Of a stretch of 64,000 nt of DNA, positions 56,387 to 64,000 are shown piece after piece. The first letter of the stretch is position 1; the number at the start of each line of letters is the position of its first letter. The notes under the pieces are model-generated. The model made no database searches and had not been told where the DNA came from. It saw only the letters and a list, made by a program, of their open reading frames with translations. The stretch is from positions 3,185,533 through 3,249,532 of the forward strand of contig NZ_CP045420.1 of assembly GCF_009363795.1 (NCBI RefSeq). The letters run 5' to 3'. Source of the DNA: Palleronia sp. THAF1 (GTDB lineage Bacteria > Pseudomonadota > Alphaproteobacteria > Rhodobacterales > Rhodobacteraceae). Made by a program: the position numbers and the translations under genes.

Positions 56387-58255
56387 ATGCCGACCCTTGG
56401 TTCCATTCTCGCGCACACCCAGCCGGACTATCGAACCGGGGTGCCTAAACCCGCGCCCACCGGCCTTGGGGTCTTCGGTCGTGTTCTGGATGATCTTACC
56501 GCCTCCGTTGGGCCGGACAGCGTCGAGAAAGTGAAGACGCGTGCCGCGGATGAGGTCTACTTCACAAGCGAAGATACGGACGAAGCTTCTACGGACGCAA
56601 CGGATGCAAGCCGTCACGAGACAGCTTTAGAGGTCGTGGATATGGATGCGGACGAAAGCCTGCCAAGGGTACAGAGTGCGGAGCCCGCGCAGCCTGACCT
56701 CATCGAGACGTTAGCGCCGTTAATAGCACCGGCTCTGTCGACTTACGCGGGACAAGCGACGCGCACTGTAGCACCTGAAACAGGCGGGGCTGCCGGGGTA
56801 GAGGCAACCCAGGCGGGCCGCTGCGAATATCCCGATCCGTCGGCGACCGTTGTTCAGGTGCGGCTGGCGAATCCGGCGGCGATTGCACCGACCGAACATG
56901 TGAATGCTGCCGCGACGGATCCGGCCAGCACTGTATGGCCCGATAACGGGTTCAGAGTGCTCCAAGCACCAATTGAAAGAATGCACGTTGGAACACCTAT
57001 GAGGTTGCCCGATGGGCCGCCCAGCGCCGAAACTCAATCTAAGAGCAAGGTGGTCGAATCGTTAGCCGAGTTGCCTTCAAAGAGCGTTCCGGCACCTGCG
57101 GGTAAATTTGACACGGAGGTGTCAGCGCCTCTTGGTTCGATCGGTGAGCCGTTCAAGCTGACACCCGCCGAATGGCGGACATTTGTCCAACAGCCACTTT
57201 CGGTTCGGAAATCGACGCACTTGGACGAGATCACACTCCAACGCCTGAGCGGTGACCCCAAGCCTATCTTATCCGCCCCAACCTTGCCGGTCTCACAACT
57301 GAGCGGGAGCGTCCCCGCCGTTGTTACGTCGCCGCCCATATCCGAAGCGCAGACTTTCGTGACGGCCAGCAATCCTTTGCCAAACCTTGGCTTTGCGACA
57401 CAGACCAGCACTCTTGGCCTCGTCGCAGCTTCTAGCGATTCGCAGCCGGACATGCAGGACGGTCCATCGGTCAGGGTGTCAGGACGTCTTAAGGGATCGG
57501 ACGGCCTGATCGACACCTTCTCCAGGCTGATTATGCCGAATGTCGGGCCGTCCGCCTCTGCGGCAGAGGCTCCGACTCGGGTTTTACGGGACAAAAGCGC
57601 TGGCGATCGACTAGCCGCGATGCCGACACCAATCGAAGCCAGGGCCAGCACCACTCGGACAGTATTGACAGCGACTGAGCAGATGCCTGCGCCCGCCGTC
57701 TCAAGTGCCGTGTCTTTGGCAAGCGCAGAGGTCATTGAGTCGATGTCCGGTTTGGCTTCAACAGACGAAGTGATGACGGATCGGTTGCCGATGGAAGCCA
57801 CGGTCGCTTCATTGAACAGGTCCGTGTTGATCGCACCGACGTCTTCCACAAGTTCTTTGACACAACCCGCCGTGCAATCGGTCGCGGAAGCTGCCGTACA
57901 ACTCAAGAATGGCCAGACCGAAATCGCGCTTTCTCCGGAAGAACTGGGGCGTGTCTCTATCCGCATGACGCAAACCGATGGCGGGTTGGTCGTTCTACTG
58001 ACGGTCGAGCGTGATGATACTCAGGCGCTACTACGTAGGCATGCGTCTGATCTAGCTGACTCACTGCGCGCTGCGGGGCTGGGGGAGGCGCAGATTGATT
58101 TCGCCGATCGGGATGATCGCAAGGGCGAGCCTACTATGCGGCCAAGCGAAACAAGCGCCGATTTCGACCCTGCCGAACAGGACTCGACGACATCGCCCCA
58201 AAGCCGACCGGCCTCACCCGGCGGCATTGCCGACCGCATCGACATTCGGATGTAA
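56387..58255 (+). CDS. fliK: Flagellar hook-length control protein FliK
   Basis: FliK measures hook length and switches FlhB to filament export. The 622-residue product has a long, low-complexity Ala/Pro/Thr/Val-rich N-terminal region and a conserved C-terminal Flg_hook domain at about residues 500-580: VQLKNGQTEIALSPEELGRVSIRMTQTDGGLVVLLTVERDDTQALLRRHASDLADSLRAAGL (in parts). ATG 56387 follows AAAAGGA; the frame is open further upstream into the flgJ-antisense region. 9 bp from flgD. Confidence 0.9.
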   Translation: MPTLGSILAHTQPDYRTGVPKPAPTGLGVFGRVLDDLTASVGPDSVEKVKTRAADEVYFTSEDTDEASTDATDASRHETALEVVDMDADESLPRVQSAEPAQPDLIETLAPLIAPALSTYAGQATRTVAPETGGAAGVEATQAGRCEYPDPSATVVQVRLANPAAIAPTEHVNAAATDPASTVWPDNGFRVLQAPIERMHVGTPMRLPDGPPSAETQSKSKVVESLAELPSKSVPAPAGKFDTEVSAPLGSIGEPFKLTPAEWRTFVQQPLSVRKSTHLDEITLQRLSGDPKPILSAPTLPVSQLSGSVPAVVTSPPISEAQTFVTASNPLPNLGFATQTSTLGLVAASSDSQPDMQDGPSVRVSGRLKGSDGLIDTFSRLIMPNVGPSASAAEAPTRVLRDKSAGDRLAAMPTPIEARASTTRTVLTATEQMPAPAVSSAVSLASAEVIESMSGLASTDEVMTDRLPMEATVASLNRSVLIAPTSSTSSLTQPAVQSVAEAAVQLKNGQTEIALSPEELGRVSIRMTQTDGGLVVLLTVERDDTQALLRRHASDLADSLRAAGLGEAQIDFADRDDRKGEPTMRPSETSADFDPAEQDSTTSPQSRPASPGGIADRIDIRM

Positions 58256-58264
58256 GGAAAACCG

Positions 58265-58921
58265 ATGGATATTTCTTCGCTGGCCGCTACCCAAAACGCG
58301 GCTCCCACGGTCTCTGCCAGTCAGCCCGCGATCTCGTCTGACTTTCAGACCTTCCTGACGTTGTTAACGGCGCAGATCAGCAACCAGGATCCGCTCGATC
58401 CGATGAAGGCCGAAGAGTTTTCGGTGCAGCTTGCGACGTTTTCGGGCGTCGAACAGCAGGTGCAGACCAATGATCTGCTGAAGGCGCTCCTGAACGGCTC
58501 GGCCGGAGAGGACTTTACCGCAATGACCGGCTGGATCGGACGCGAGGTGCGTGCCGTCATGCCGATGAGTTATGATGGTGCGCCGATCTCGCTTGATCCC
58601 GGTCGTTCCGTGGCGGGCGATACGCATTACATCGTTGCCCGCGATGCCGCCGGCATAGAAATCATGCGACAGCAAGCCAGCGCTGCCGGAACTCCGATCG
58701 AGTGGGATGGTATCGGGCCCGATGGCGTCGCAGTTCCGCATGGCACCTACACCTTCACATTGGAAAGCTACGCGGACGATACGCTGGTGGCCGAGTCCGC
58801 CGTTGCAGGATACGCGCGCGTGACGGAAATACGATTTGGGTCTTCTGGCCCAGTGTTGGCGCTTGAAGGTGGTGTCGAGATCGCTTCTTCCAGCGTTTCC
58901 GCGGTCAGGGAAGCTTCGTAA
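58265..58921 (+). CDS. flgD: Hook-capping protein FlgD
   Basis: FlgD caps the growing hook. The 218-residue product has the N-terminal FlgD signature FLTLLTAQISNQDPLDPMKAEEFSVQLATFSGVEQQ near residue 30, then LNGSAGEDFTAMTGWIGREVRA, and the beta-rich Tudor/FnIII-like part with DGTGVAVPHGTYTFTLESYADD-like sequence. It is the last gene of the plus-strand fliK-flgD pair. The hook gene flgE, often next, is absent here; ubiB on the other strand follows. Confidence 0.94.
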   Translation: MDISSLAATQNAAPTVSASQPAISSDFQTFLTLLTAQISNQDPLDPMKAEEFSVQLATFSGVEQQVQTNDLLKALLNGSAGEDFTAMTGWIGREVRAVMPMSYDGAPISLDPGRSVAGDTHYIVARDAAGIEIMRQQASAAGTPIEWDGIGPDGVAVPHGTYTFTLESYADDTLVAESAVAGYARVTEIRFGSSGPVLALEGGVEIASSSVSAVREAS

Positions 58922-59000
58922 AGTCAGTGGTAACGGGCGGGTGATCGGCTTGCCGTGTCGGAGGTTCGATTTGGTCAGGCCCATGTGAACGATCAGAACG

Positions 59001-60530
59001 TCACAGGCCCACCGCAACGACCGCGACCGCAGAGGCCGCTGCCGCACCAAGAACGGCGGCCAGCGCAAGGCCTTTCCAGTCGCGCTTTGGCTCTGGGTTC
59101 GATGGAGTCCCCTGCCGGATCAAGGCCGCCTCCGCCAGTTGCGGCAAGCGAGGGCCAAACCGCGCCAGCACCCTTGCGGTTTGCGCCAGATCCCGAGCGA
59201 AGGCCTTCGGTCCAAGATTGTCGCGGATATAATCTTCGACGATGGGGCGCGAGACTTCCCAGATGTTGATCTGCGGATACAGCGATCGCGACACGCCTTC
59301 GACGACCACCATCGTGCGCTGCAGAAGGATCAGTTCAGTGCGCGTTTCCATGCCGAAGCGTTCCGTCACTTCGAACAGGTAGCTCAGCAAGCGCCCCATC
59401 GAGATCCGCGTGGCGTCCATGCCGAAGATTGGCTCACCAACGGCGCGCAGGGCGCGGGCGAACTCATCAACATCGCGGTCCGGCGGAACGTAACCAGCCT
59501 CGAAATGGACCTCGGCGACGCGGCGGTAGTCCTTGCGGATGAAGCCGAACAGGATTTCCGCGTAGACGCGCCGGGTATAGGCATCCAGCCGCCCCATGAT
59601 CCCGAAATCCAGCGCGATGATATCGCCATTGCGGGCGATCTTCAGGTTTCCCTGGTGCATGTCAGCGTGGAAGAACCCGTCCCGCAACGCGTGGCTTAAG
59701 AACAGCCGCAGCACGCGTTCGCCCAGTGCTTTGCGGTCGTGGCCTGCGGCGATGATGCCTTCGATGTCGTTCGCGCCCAAACCATCGGCCCAGTCCAGCG
59801 TCATCACACGGCGGGACGACAGGAACCAATGAACTTGCGGCAGGCGGAAACCCTCGTCCGCTTCGGTGTTCGCGGCGAATTCGGCGGCGGCAGAGGTTTC
59901 AAGCCGCAGGTCCAGCTCACCTTGAACGACGCCGTCGAAGTGGCGGATCACGTCCATCGGCTTCAGGCGACGCGCTGATGGGGCCAGCAGGTCGACGATC
60001 CGGGCGGCGAAATAGAAGGCATCCACATCACGCCGGAACGCACGTTCGATGCCGGGACGCAGGACCTTGATCGCAACATCTTGGCCCGTCTCGCGCAGGG
60101 TCGCGTGGTGGACCTGCGCGATCGACGCGGCGGCGATGGGTTCGGAAAAGTCCGCGAAGATCGTATCGGGATCGACTTCGAGTTCAGAGGCGATAGTGGC
60201 CAGCGCGACGTCGCGCGGGAAGGGTGGCAGGCGGTCCTGCAACATGCGCAACTGCAACGCCACCTCGTCGCCGACGACATCGGGGCGGGTAGACAGGACC
60301 TGCCCGAACTTGATGTAGGCGGGGCCCAGCGCAGTGATCGCGCGGGTCGCGGGCGGCAGGTTCGGATCGCCCTTGTAGCCCAGCCATTTGAACGGCCAGC
60401 CAAGGGTGCGCGCGGCGAGTCGTAAGGAACGCGGCGCGCCGAACGCGTCCAGCAGGACCGTCATCGCTCCGGTCCGCTCCAGCGTGGCGCCGGTGCGGAT
60501 CAGCCGCCAGATGTTGTGGGGGCCACGCAC
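59001..60530 (-). CDS. ubiB: UbiB-type atypical kinase/ATPase for ubiquinone synthesis
   Basis: UbiB is a membrane-associated protein-kinase-like ATPase needed for ubiquinone synthesis. The 509-residue product contains the signature KxGQ motif as IKFGQVLSTRPDVV near residue 74, the A-rich loop EPIAAASIAQVHHA, the invariant Lys in VAIKVLRPG, the catalytic segment HADMHQGNLKIARNGDIIALDFGIMG, and two C-terminal membrane helices near residues 475-509. The start GTG 60530 lies four bases behind the ubiE stop. Ubiquinone is the electron acceptor of the reaction centre and respiratory chain. Confidence 0.96.
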   Translation of the reverse strand: MRGPHNIWRLIRTGATLERTGAMTVLLDAFGAPRSLRLAARTLGWPFKWLGYKGDPNLPPATRAITALGPAYIKFGQVLSTRPDVVGDEVALQLRMLQDRLPPFPRDVALATIASELEVDPDTIFADFSEPIAAASIAQVHHATLRETGQDVAIKVLRPGIERAFRRDVDAFYFAARIVDLLAPSARRLKPMDVIRHFDGVVQGELDLRLETSAAAEFAANTEADEGFRLPQVHWFLSSRRVMTLDWADGLGANDIEGIIAAGHDRKALGERVLRLFLSHALRDGFFHADMHQGNLKIARNGDIIALDFGIMGRLDAYTRRVYAEILFGFIRKDYRRVAEVHFEAGYVPPDRDVDEFARALRAVGEPIFGMDATRISMGRLLSYLFEVTERFGMETRTELILLQRTMVVVEGVSRSLYPQINIWEVSRPIVEDYIRDNLGPKAFARDLAQTARVLARFGPRLPQLAEAALIRQGTPSNPEPKRDWKGLALAAVLGAAAASAVAVVAVGL

Positions 60531-60534
60531 GCGG

Positions 60535-61287
60535 CTACAGCTTCCAGCCGGAATGCAGGGCGGCGATGCCCAGCGACAGGTTGCGGTACTTCACCTGCTC
60601 GAAGCCCGCCTGCTGGATCATGTCGGCGAAGGTGTCCTGATCCGGAAAGCGGCGGATCGATTCCACGAGATACTGGTAACTGTCGCGATCGTTCGCGATC
60701 ATCTGCCCCATGCGCGGGATGACGTTGAACGAATAGGCGTCATAGGCGCGTTGCAGCATGTCGTTGGGGATCTGGCTGAACTCCAGCACCATCAGGCGGC
60801 CGCCGGGTTTGAGGACGCGGAACGCTTCCGACAGCGCATCTCGGATCCGGGTCACGTTCCGGATACCGAATGAGATCGTGTAAACATCGAACTGCGCGTC
60901 ATCGAACGGCAGCGCCATCGCATCGCCGACGACCCAATCGAGACGGGCGGCCATGCTCTCGGCCTCGGCGCGTTGGCGCCCTTCGATCAGCATCGGCTCT
61001 GTCAGGTCCAGCACCGTGGCGCTGGTGCCCTTCGCGCGCTTGAGGAAACGGAAGGCGATATCACCGGTGCCACCCGCCACGTCGAGCAGGCGTTGACCGG
61101 CGCGCGGGGCGAGCCAATCCATCATCCCGTCCTTCCACAGACGGTGGATGCCCATGCTCATCACATCGTTCATTACGTCATAACGCGACGCAACGGAACT
61201 GAAGACGCCGTGAACGCGGCCCGCCTTCTCATCCTCGGGAACGGTCTGGTAGCCGAAGTGGGTCGTCTTTGCGTCGTCTTGGGGCAT
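60535..61287 (-). CDS. ubiE: Ubiquinone/menaquinone methyltransferase UbiE
   Basis: UbiE C-methylates 2-octaprenyl-6-methoxy-1,4-benzoquinol in ubiquinone synthesis. The 250-residue product shows [49 protein letters not shown] at the start, motif [16 protein letters not shown] near residue 67, [36 protein letters not shown] and [10 protein letters not shown] (in parts), full length for the family. Divergent from mutM with 87 bp between starts. Confidence 0.97.
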   Translation of the reverse strand: MPQDDAKTTHFGYQTVPEDEKAGRVHGVFSSVASRYDVMNDVMSMGIHRLWKDGMMDWLAPRAGQRLLDVAGGTGDIAFRFLKRAKGTSATVLDLTEPMLIEGRQRAEAESMAARLDWVVGDAMALPFDDAQFDVYTISFGIRNVTRIRDALSEAFRVLKPGGRLMVLEFSQIPNDMLQRAYDAYSFNVIPRMGQMIANDRDSYQYLVESIRRFPDQDTFADMIQQAGFEQVKYRNLSLGIAALHSGWKL

Positions 61288-61374
61288 GAGCTCTTGCGGT
61301 CCTTGGCGGGTCGGCTTTCTTATAAGTGGCTGCGCGGGGCTTACAATGCGACCCTATTCCGCGATGGAGGCCCG

Positions 61375-62226
61375 ATGCCCGAATTGCCAGAGGTGGAAAC
61401 CGTGCGGCGCGGACTTGTTCCCGCGATGGAAGGTCGCGTGATCGAGCGTGCAGAGGTGCGCCGACCCGATCTACGCTGGCCGTTCCCGGACTGCATGGCC
61501 GAACGGCTGGGCGGCGCGCGGATCGATGCGCTGGGACGGCGGTCGAAATATCTGCTGCTGCATCTGGATACCGACGAGACGCTGATCGTGCATCTGGGCA
61601 TGTCGGGCCGGATGCAGGTGGATGAAGCGCCGACCGCCGGATTCGTGCAAGACACCGGCGGCGCGGCGAAGCATGACCACGTGGTTTTTCACATGGCAGG
61701 CGGCGCGCGTGTGACGTTCAACGACCCGCGGCGATTCGGGGCCATGGATCTGGCGGCGACGGACCGGCTGGACGACCATTGGCTGCTGGCGAAGATCGGG
61801 CCAGAGCCTTTGGGCAACAGCTTCGACGAACGCCACTTGATCGAGGCCTTCGCGGGCCGCAACACGCCGGTGAAATCGGCTTTGTTGGACCAGGGAATCG
61901 TCGCCGGTCTGGGCAATATCTATGTGTGCGAAGCGCTACACCGGGCGGGTATCTCTCCTCGGCGCAAGGCGGGGCGGATCGCCGCGCCCCGCGTGGCCGC
62001 CCTTGTGCCGGTGATCCGCGAGACGTTGCGCGACGCGATCGAGGCGGGCGGATCGAGCTTGCGTGACTACCGCCAAGCCGATGGTGCGATGGGATATTTT
62101 CAGCATACCTTCCGGGTTTATGGACGCGAAGGTGACGCTTGCGTCACCGATGGCTGCGGCGGCACGGTGCGGCGAATCGTCCAGTCGGGACGATCAACTT
62201 TCTACTGTGCGCAATGCCAAAGATAG
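61375..62226 (+). CDS. mutM: Formamidopyrimidine-DNA glycosylase
   Basis: MutM (Fpg) removes 8-oxoguanine and formamidopyrimidines and cuts the abasic site. The 283-residue product begins [14 protein letters not shown] with the catalytic Pro1 (after Met removal) and Glu2, has the lysine in [12 protein letters not shown] near residue 57, the H2TH part [26 protein letters not shown], and a C-terminal zinc finger with four cysteines in [11 protein letters not shown] and [11 protein letters not shown] 61375 was chosen for this N-terminus. Singlet-oxygen damage in phototrophs makes such repair useful. Confidence 0.97.
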   Translation: MPELPEVETVRRGLVPAMEGRVIERAEVRRPDLRWPFPDCMAERLGGARIDALGRRSKYLLLHLDTDETLIVHLGMSGRMQVDEAPTAGFVQDTGGAAKHDHVVFHMAGGARVTFNDPRRFGAMDLAATDRLDDHWLLAKIGPEPLGNSFDERHLIEAFAGRNTPVKSALLDQGIVAGLGNIYVCEALHRAGISPRRKAGRIAAPRVAALVPVIRETLRDAIEAGGSSLRDYRQADGAMGYFQHTFRVYGREGDACVTDGCGGTVRRIVQSGRSTFYCAQCQR

Positions 62227-62290
62227 CTTGATCGGCGGCGCGCGGTTGGTAAGGCTCGGTCTCTGACGTAAACTGCAAAGCAGGAATTCC

Positions 62291-63067
62291 ATGGCCTTCA
62301 AGACCATCGTCGTCGAGATCGAGGACCACGTTGCGCTGATCCGGCTGAACCGGCCGGACGCGATGAACGCGCTGAATGCGACCCTGATGGGCGAGTTGGC
62401 GCAGGCGATCGCCGAAGCAGACGGCAATGAAAAGGTGCGCTGCATCGTTCTGACCGGCTCGGAAAAGGCATTCGCCGCCGGAGCAGATATCAAGGAAATG
62501 GCGGATCGCAGCTTCGTCGATGTATTCGGCGCGGACATGTTCGGCCGCGATCCGGGCGTTATCGCACGCTGTCGCAAGCCGATCATCGCTGCCGTGTCCG
62601 GCTATGCGCTGGGCGGCGGGTGCGAGCTTGCGATGCTGTGCGACTTTATCATCGCCAGCGACACCGCCAAGTTCGGCCAGCCAGAGATCAATCTGGGCGT
62701 TATCGCCGGGATTGGTGGCACCCAGCGACTGACCCGTTACGTGGGCAAGTCGAAGGCAATGGAGATGAACCTTACGGGTCGCTTCATGGACGCAGAAGAG
62801 GCCGAGCGCGCGGGACTCGTCAGCCGGGTCGTGCCGTCGAAGAAGCTGATGGAAGAGGCGATGACGGCGGCCCAGAAGATCGCCGAAAAGAGCCAGATCG
62901 CGACGATGGCCGCCAAGGAGGCGGTGAACCGGTCGTATGAGACGACGCTGGCCGAAGGCCTGATGTTCGAGCGTCGGCTGTTCCATTCGATGTTCGCGAC
63001 CGAGGATCAGAACGAGGGCATGAACGCGTTCCTTGAAAAGCGCGAGCCGCAGTTCCGCGACAAGTAG
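62291..63067 (+). CDS. Enoyl-CoA hydratase
   Basis: A 258-residue crotonase-family protein that likely hydrates 2-trans-enoyl-CoA in fatty acid breakdown. It has the oxyanion-hole motif [11 protein letters not shown] near residue 57, the second oxyanion stretch [21 protein letters not shown] near residue 102 and the catalytic glutamates in GCELAM and [54 protein letters not shown] (in parts) closes the fold. The organisation between mutM and rpsT is usual for Rhodobacteraceae. The exact acyl chain preference is not shown. Confidence 0.93.
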   Translation: MAFKTIVVEIEDHVALIRLNRPDAMNALNATLMGELAQAIAEADGNEKVRCIVLTGSEKAFAAGADIKEMADRSFVDVFGADMFGRDPGVIARCRKPIIAAVSGYALGGGCELAMLCDFIIASDTAKFGQPEINLGVIAGIGGTQRLTRYVGKSKAMEMNLTGRFMDAEEAERAGLVSRVVPSKKLMEEAMTAAQKIAEKSQIATMAAKEAVNRSYETTLAEGLMFERRLFHSMFATEDQNEGMNAFLEKREPQFRDK

Positions 63068-63070
63068 GCC

Positions 63071-63096
63071 GCGCGCCTTTACAAAGCGGCGCGCCT
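63071..63096 (+). terminator. Hairpin after the enoyl-CoA hydratase gene
   Basis: GCGCGCC and GGCGCGC pair over 7 bp around a 10-nt loop three bases past the stop. Only a weak T-rich stretch follows, so termination may be partial. Confidence 0.5.
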
Positions 63097-63222
63097 GGTT
63101 CATAGGGCGCGCTGAAATGCGTGCGAGACCCGCCAAGGTCGGATCGTCCGGTACTGAACCCGGACTCTCGGGGTTCCCGCGCGCGCCGCTATTGACGCAA
63201 CGGACAGAGAGAAGATCACAGC

Positions 63223-63486
63223 ATGGCCAATACCCCCCAGTCCAAGAAGCGCGCTCGCCAGAACGAGCGTCGCTACCAAATCAACAAAGCCCGCCGCTCG
63301 CGCATCCGCACCTACCTGCGCCGCGTCGAAGAGGCCATCGAATCGGGCGACCAGTCCGCTGCGAAAGAAGCCCTGCAGGCCGCTCAGCCCGAGCTGATGC
63401 GCGGTGTGACCAAGGGTCTGATGCACAAGAACACGGCGTCGCGGAAGATGTCCCGCCTGTCGAATCGCGTGAAGTCGCTGAGCTGA
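63223..63486 (+). CDS. rpsT: 30S ribosomal protein S20
   Basis: S20 binds 16S rRNA in the body of the small subunit. The 87-residue basic protein begins [39 protein letters not shown] (in parts) and ends [18 protein letters not shown], the S20 pattern. The 136-bp leader after the preceding gene holds a hairpin at 63156-63176 (GAACCC/GGGTTC); S20 regulates its own translation in other bacteria, but no specific mimic is claimed. A strong terminator follows. Confidence 0.97.
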   Translation: MANTPQSKKRARQNERRYQINKARRSRIRTYLRRVEEAIESGDQSAAKEALQAAQPELMRGVTKGLMHKNTASRKMSRLSNRVKSLS

Positions 63487-63535
63487 TCCGGCTGACTTCC
63501 GGTTCCCGACAGCCGCGAAAAAAAACTGTTACAAT

Positions 63536-63575
63536 CGAGAAAAGGGCAGGCTTCGGCGCTGCCCTTTTTGTTTTC
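63536..63575 (+). terminator. Rho-independent terminator after rpsT
   Basis: AAAGGGCAG pairs with CTGCCCTTT around a short loop and is followed by TTTTTG, then TTTT. Typical strong terminator about 55 bases after the rpsT stop. Confidence 0.88.
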
Positions 63576-63652
63576 AGGGACTTCCGCTGTGCGGCCCGGA
63601 CACACCTCTGGGATTCGCTCGGTCGGTAATTCTGTCAACAGATTTGTGTACC

Positions 63653-63682
63653 TTGCGACGGGGTCGCGGGGGTCGCTATGAA
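63653..63682 (+). promoter_or_regulatory. Promoter-like sequence in the rpsT-to-end gap
   Basis: TTGCGA at 63653 and TATGAA at 63677 are separated by 18 bases, a good sigma-70-type match. It would start a transcript near 63690. Confidence 0.4.
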
Positions 63683-63689
63683 TAGAGAG

Positions 63690-63815
63690 CGATTCACGGT
63701 CGGGGGGATAGAAGAGCCGAAACGAAGCGAGGCAACGAACGACAAAAGCCTCTTGAAAGACTTCGTAAGGACGCGACGAGCCGGATGAAGATCCGGCGCA
63801 GCGGTGCTCTTTTTT
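63690..63815 (+). ncRNA. Candidate small RNA or attenuated leader
   Basis: The stretch from the promoter-like sequence to 63815 has no convincing coding frame. It ends in a 7-bp hairpin (GCCGGAT-GAAG-ATCCGGC, 63780-63797), a short GC-rich link and six Ts at 63810-63815. That gives a possible RNA of about 125 nt, rich in purines in the middle. It may be an independent small RNA, or the attenuated leader of the next gene, probably dnaA. I recognise no known RNA family. Confidence 0.3.
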
Positions 63816-64000
63816 GTCCAATATTTTACCAGTTTCGACCTGCCGGGCTGCCACCCGGTCTGTGCGAAGCTTTTGTGTTCTCGGATGCTGGCACCCCTTT
63901 GGGGGATGTCGGAGATATGTCCGAACGCCCCGCGTTGTGATCGTTTAGTTTGGCATCCTTGAGGGGGGATGTCGTCGAAGCAGTGCAACGGTGGGATGAC

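Larger units (their letters stand above)
63576..64000. other. Non-coding region after rpsT, probably upstream of dnaA
   Basis: No gene is visible from the rpsT terminator to the end. Besides the promoter-like and hairpin elements it holds a CCGGG/CCCGG hairpin at 63843-63858 and two imperfect direct repeats sharing GGGGGATGTCG, at 63889-63911 and 63951-63974. The last five bases are ATGAC, which could be the start of dnaA, the usual neighbour of rpsT in Rhodobacteraceae, but too little is present to call it. I saw no TTATCCACA-type DnaA box. Confidence 0.6.

Noticed and set aside
63384..63854. Minus-strand open frame (156 codons) covering the rpsT 3' end and the following gap.
   Set aside because: Crosses the rpsT terminator and part of rpsT in antisense; no recognisable sequence.
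63576..64000. Chromosomal origin with DnaA boxes.
   Set aside because: No TTATCCACA-type boxes or AT-rich unwinding stretch were seen; only the likely position before dnaA suggests an origin.

Overview
The window is GC-rich, gene-dense bacterial DNA that reads as a chromosomal segment of an aerobic anoxygenic phototroph in the Rhodobacterales (Roseobacter/Rhodobacter relatives). The reasons are a photosynthesis sub-cluster in the order bchF-bchN-bchB-bchH-bchL-bchM-lhaA-puhA-puhB-puhC-orf-acsF-puhE-hemA-cyc beside ppsR/ppaA, a Rhodobacteraceae-type flagellar cluster with flaF/flbT and a short flagellin, an alphaproteobacterial SOS box, and many 4-bp ATGA gene overlaps. The genus cannot be fixed from the sequence. 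I saw no rRNA, tRNA, CRISPR array, transposase or IS element.

Layout. 1-4.7 kb: partial comF, a methyltransferase-like protein, hemH, a tiny secreted peptide, two YkuD-type L,D-transpeptidases and a CAP lipoprotein. 4.8-8.1 kb: dTDP-L-rhamnose operon (rfbC-rfbB-rfbD-rfbA, minus strand). 8.2-12.1 kb: SOS-controlled dnaE2, an HNH protein and a cupin. 12.1-30.5 kb: photosynthesis regulators ppsR and ppaA, then the plus-strand photosynthesis operon ending with hemA and a c-type cytochrome. 30.6-51.2 kb: flagellar genes in several opposed operons (fliP-N-H-F; fliL-orf-motE-motA-orf-sORF-flhA-fliR-flhB-orf; fliL2-flgH-A-G-F-fliQ-E-flgC-B; fliI; DUF1217-flbT-flaF-fliC). 51.4-55.6 kb: a ynjF-B-C-D-like ABC transporter and phosphatidyltransferase operon lying inside the flagellar region. 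55.7-58.9 kb: flgN-like, flgJ-like, fliK and flgD. 59-63.5 kb: ubiB, ubiE, mutM, an enoyl-CoA hydratase and rpsT. The last 0.5 kb is non-coding and probably leads into dnaA beyond the window.

How it works together. BchH inserts Mg into protoporphyrin, BchM methylates it, AcsF closes the isocyclic ring with O2, BchL/BchN/BchB reduce protochlorophyllide in the dark, and BchF hydrates the 3-vinyl group. HemA supplies aminolevulinate and HemH drains protoporphyrin to haem. PuhA is the reaction-centre H subunit, and LhaA, PuhB, PuhC and PuhE assist assembly. PpsR and PpaA control the operon, and two exact TGT-N12-ACA PpsR sites lie in the ppaA/bchF divergent region. FlbT and FlaF tune flagellin expression, and divergent flagellar promoters carry CtrA-like repeats.

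The least expected signals are two very small ORFs that fill the bchN-bchB and bchH-bchL gaps. Each is joined to both neighbours by ATGA overlaps and they share a similar N-terminus, M-x-x-x-x-(A/S)-Y-Q-(L/V)-(S/T). The bchB start codon also sits in a perfect hairpin that translation of the first small ORF would open. Other notable points are a third coupled small ORF before flhA, a dnaE2 that lacks its C-terminal OB domain, a flagellar set without motB, fliM, fliG or flgEKLI in view, and a possible small RNA between rpsT and dnaA.
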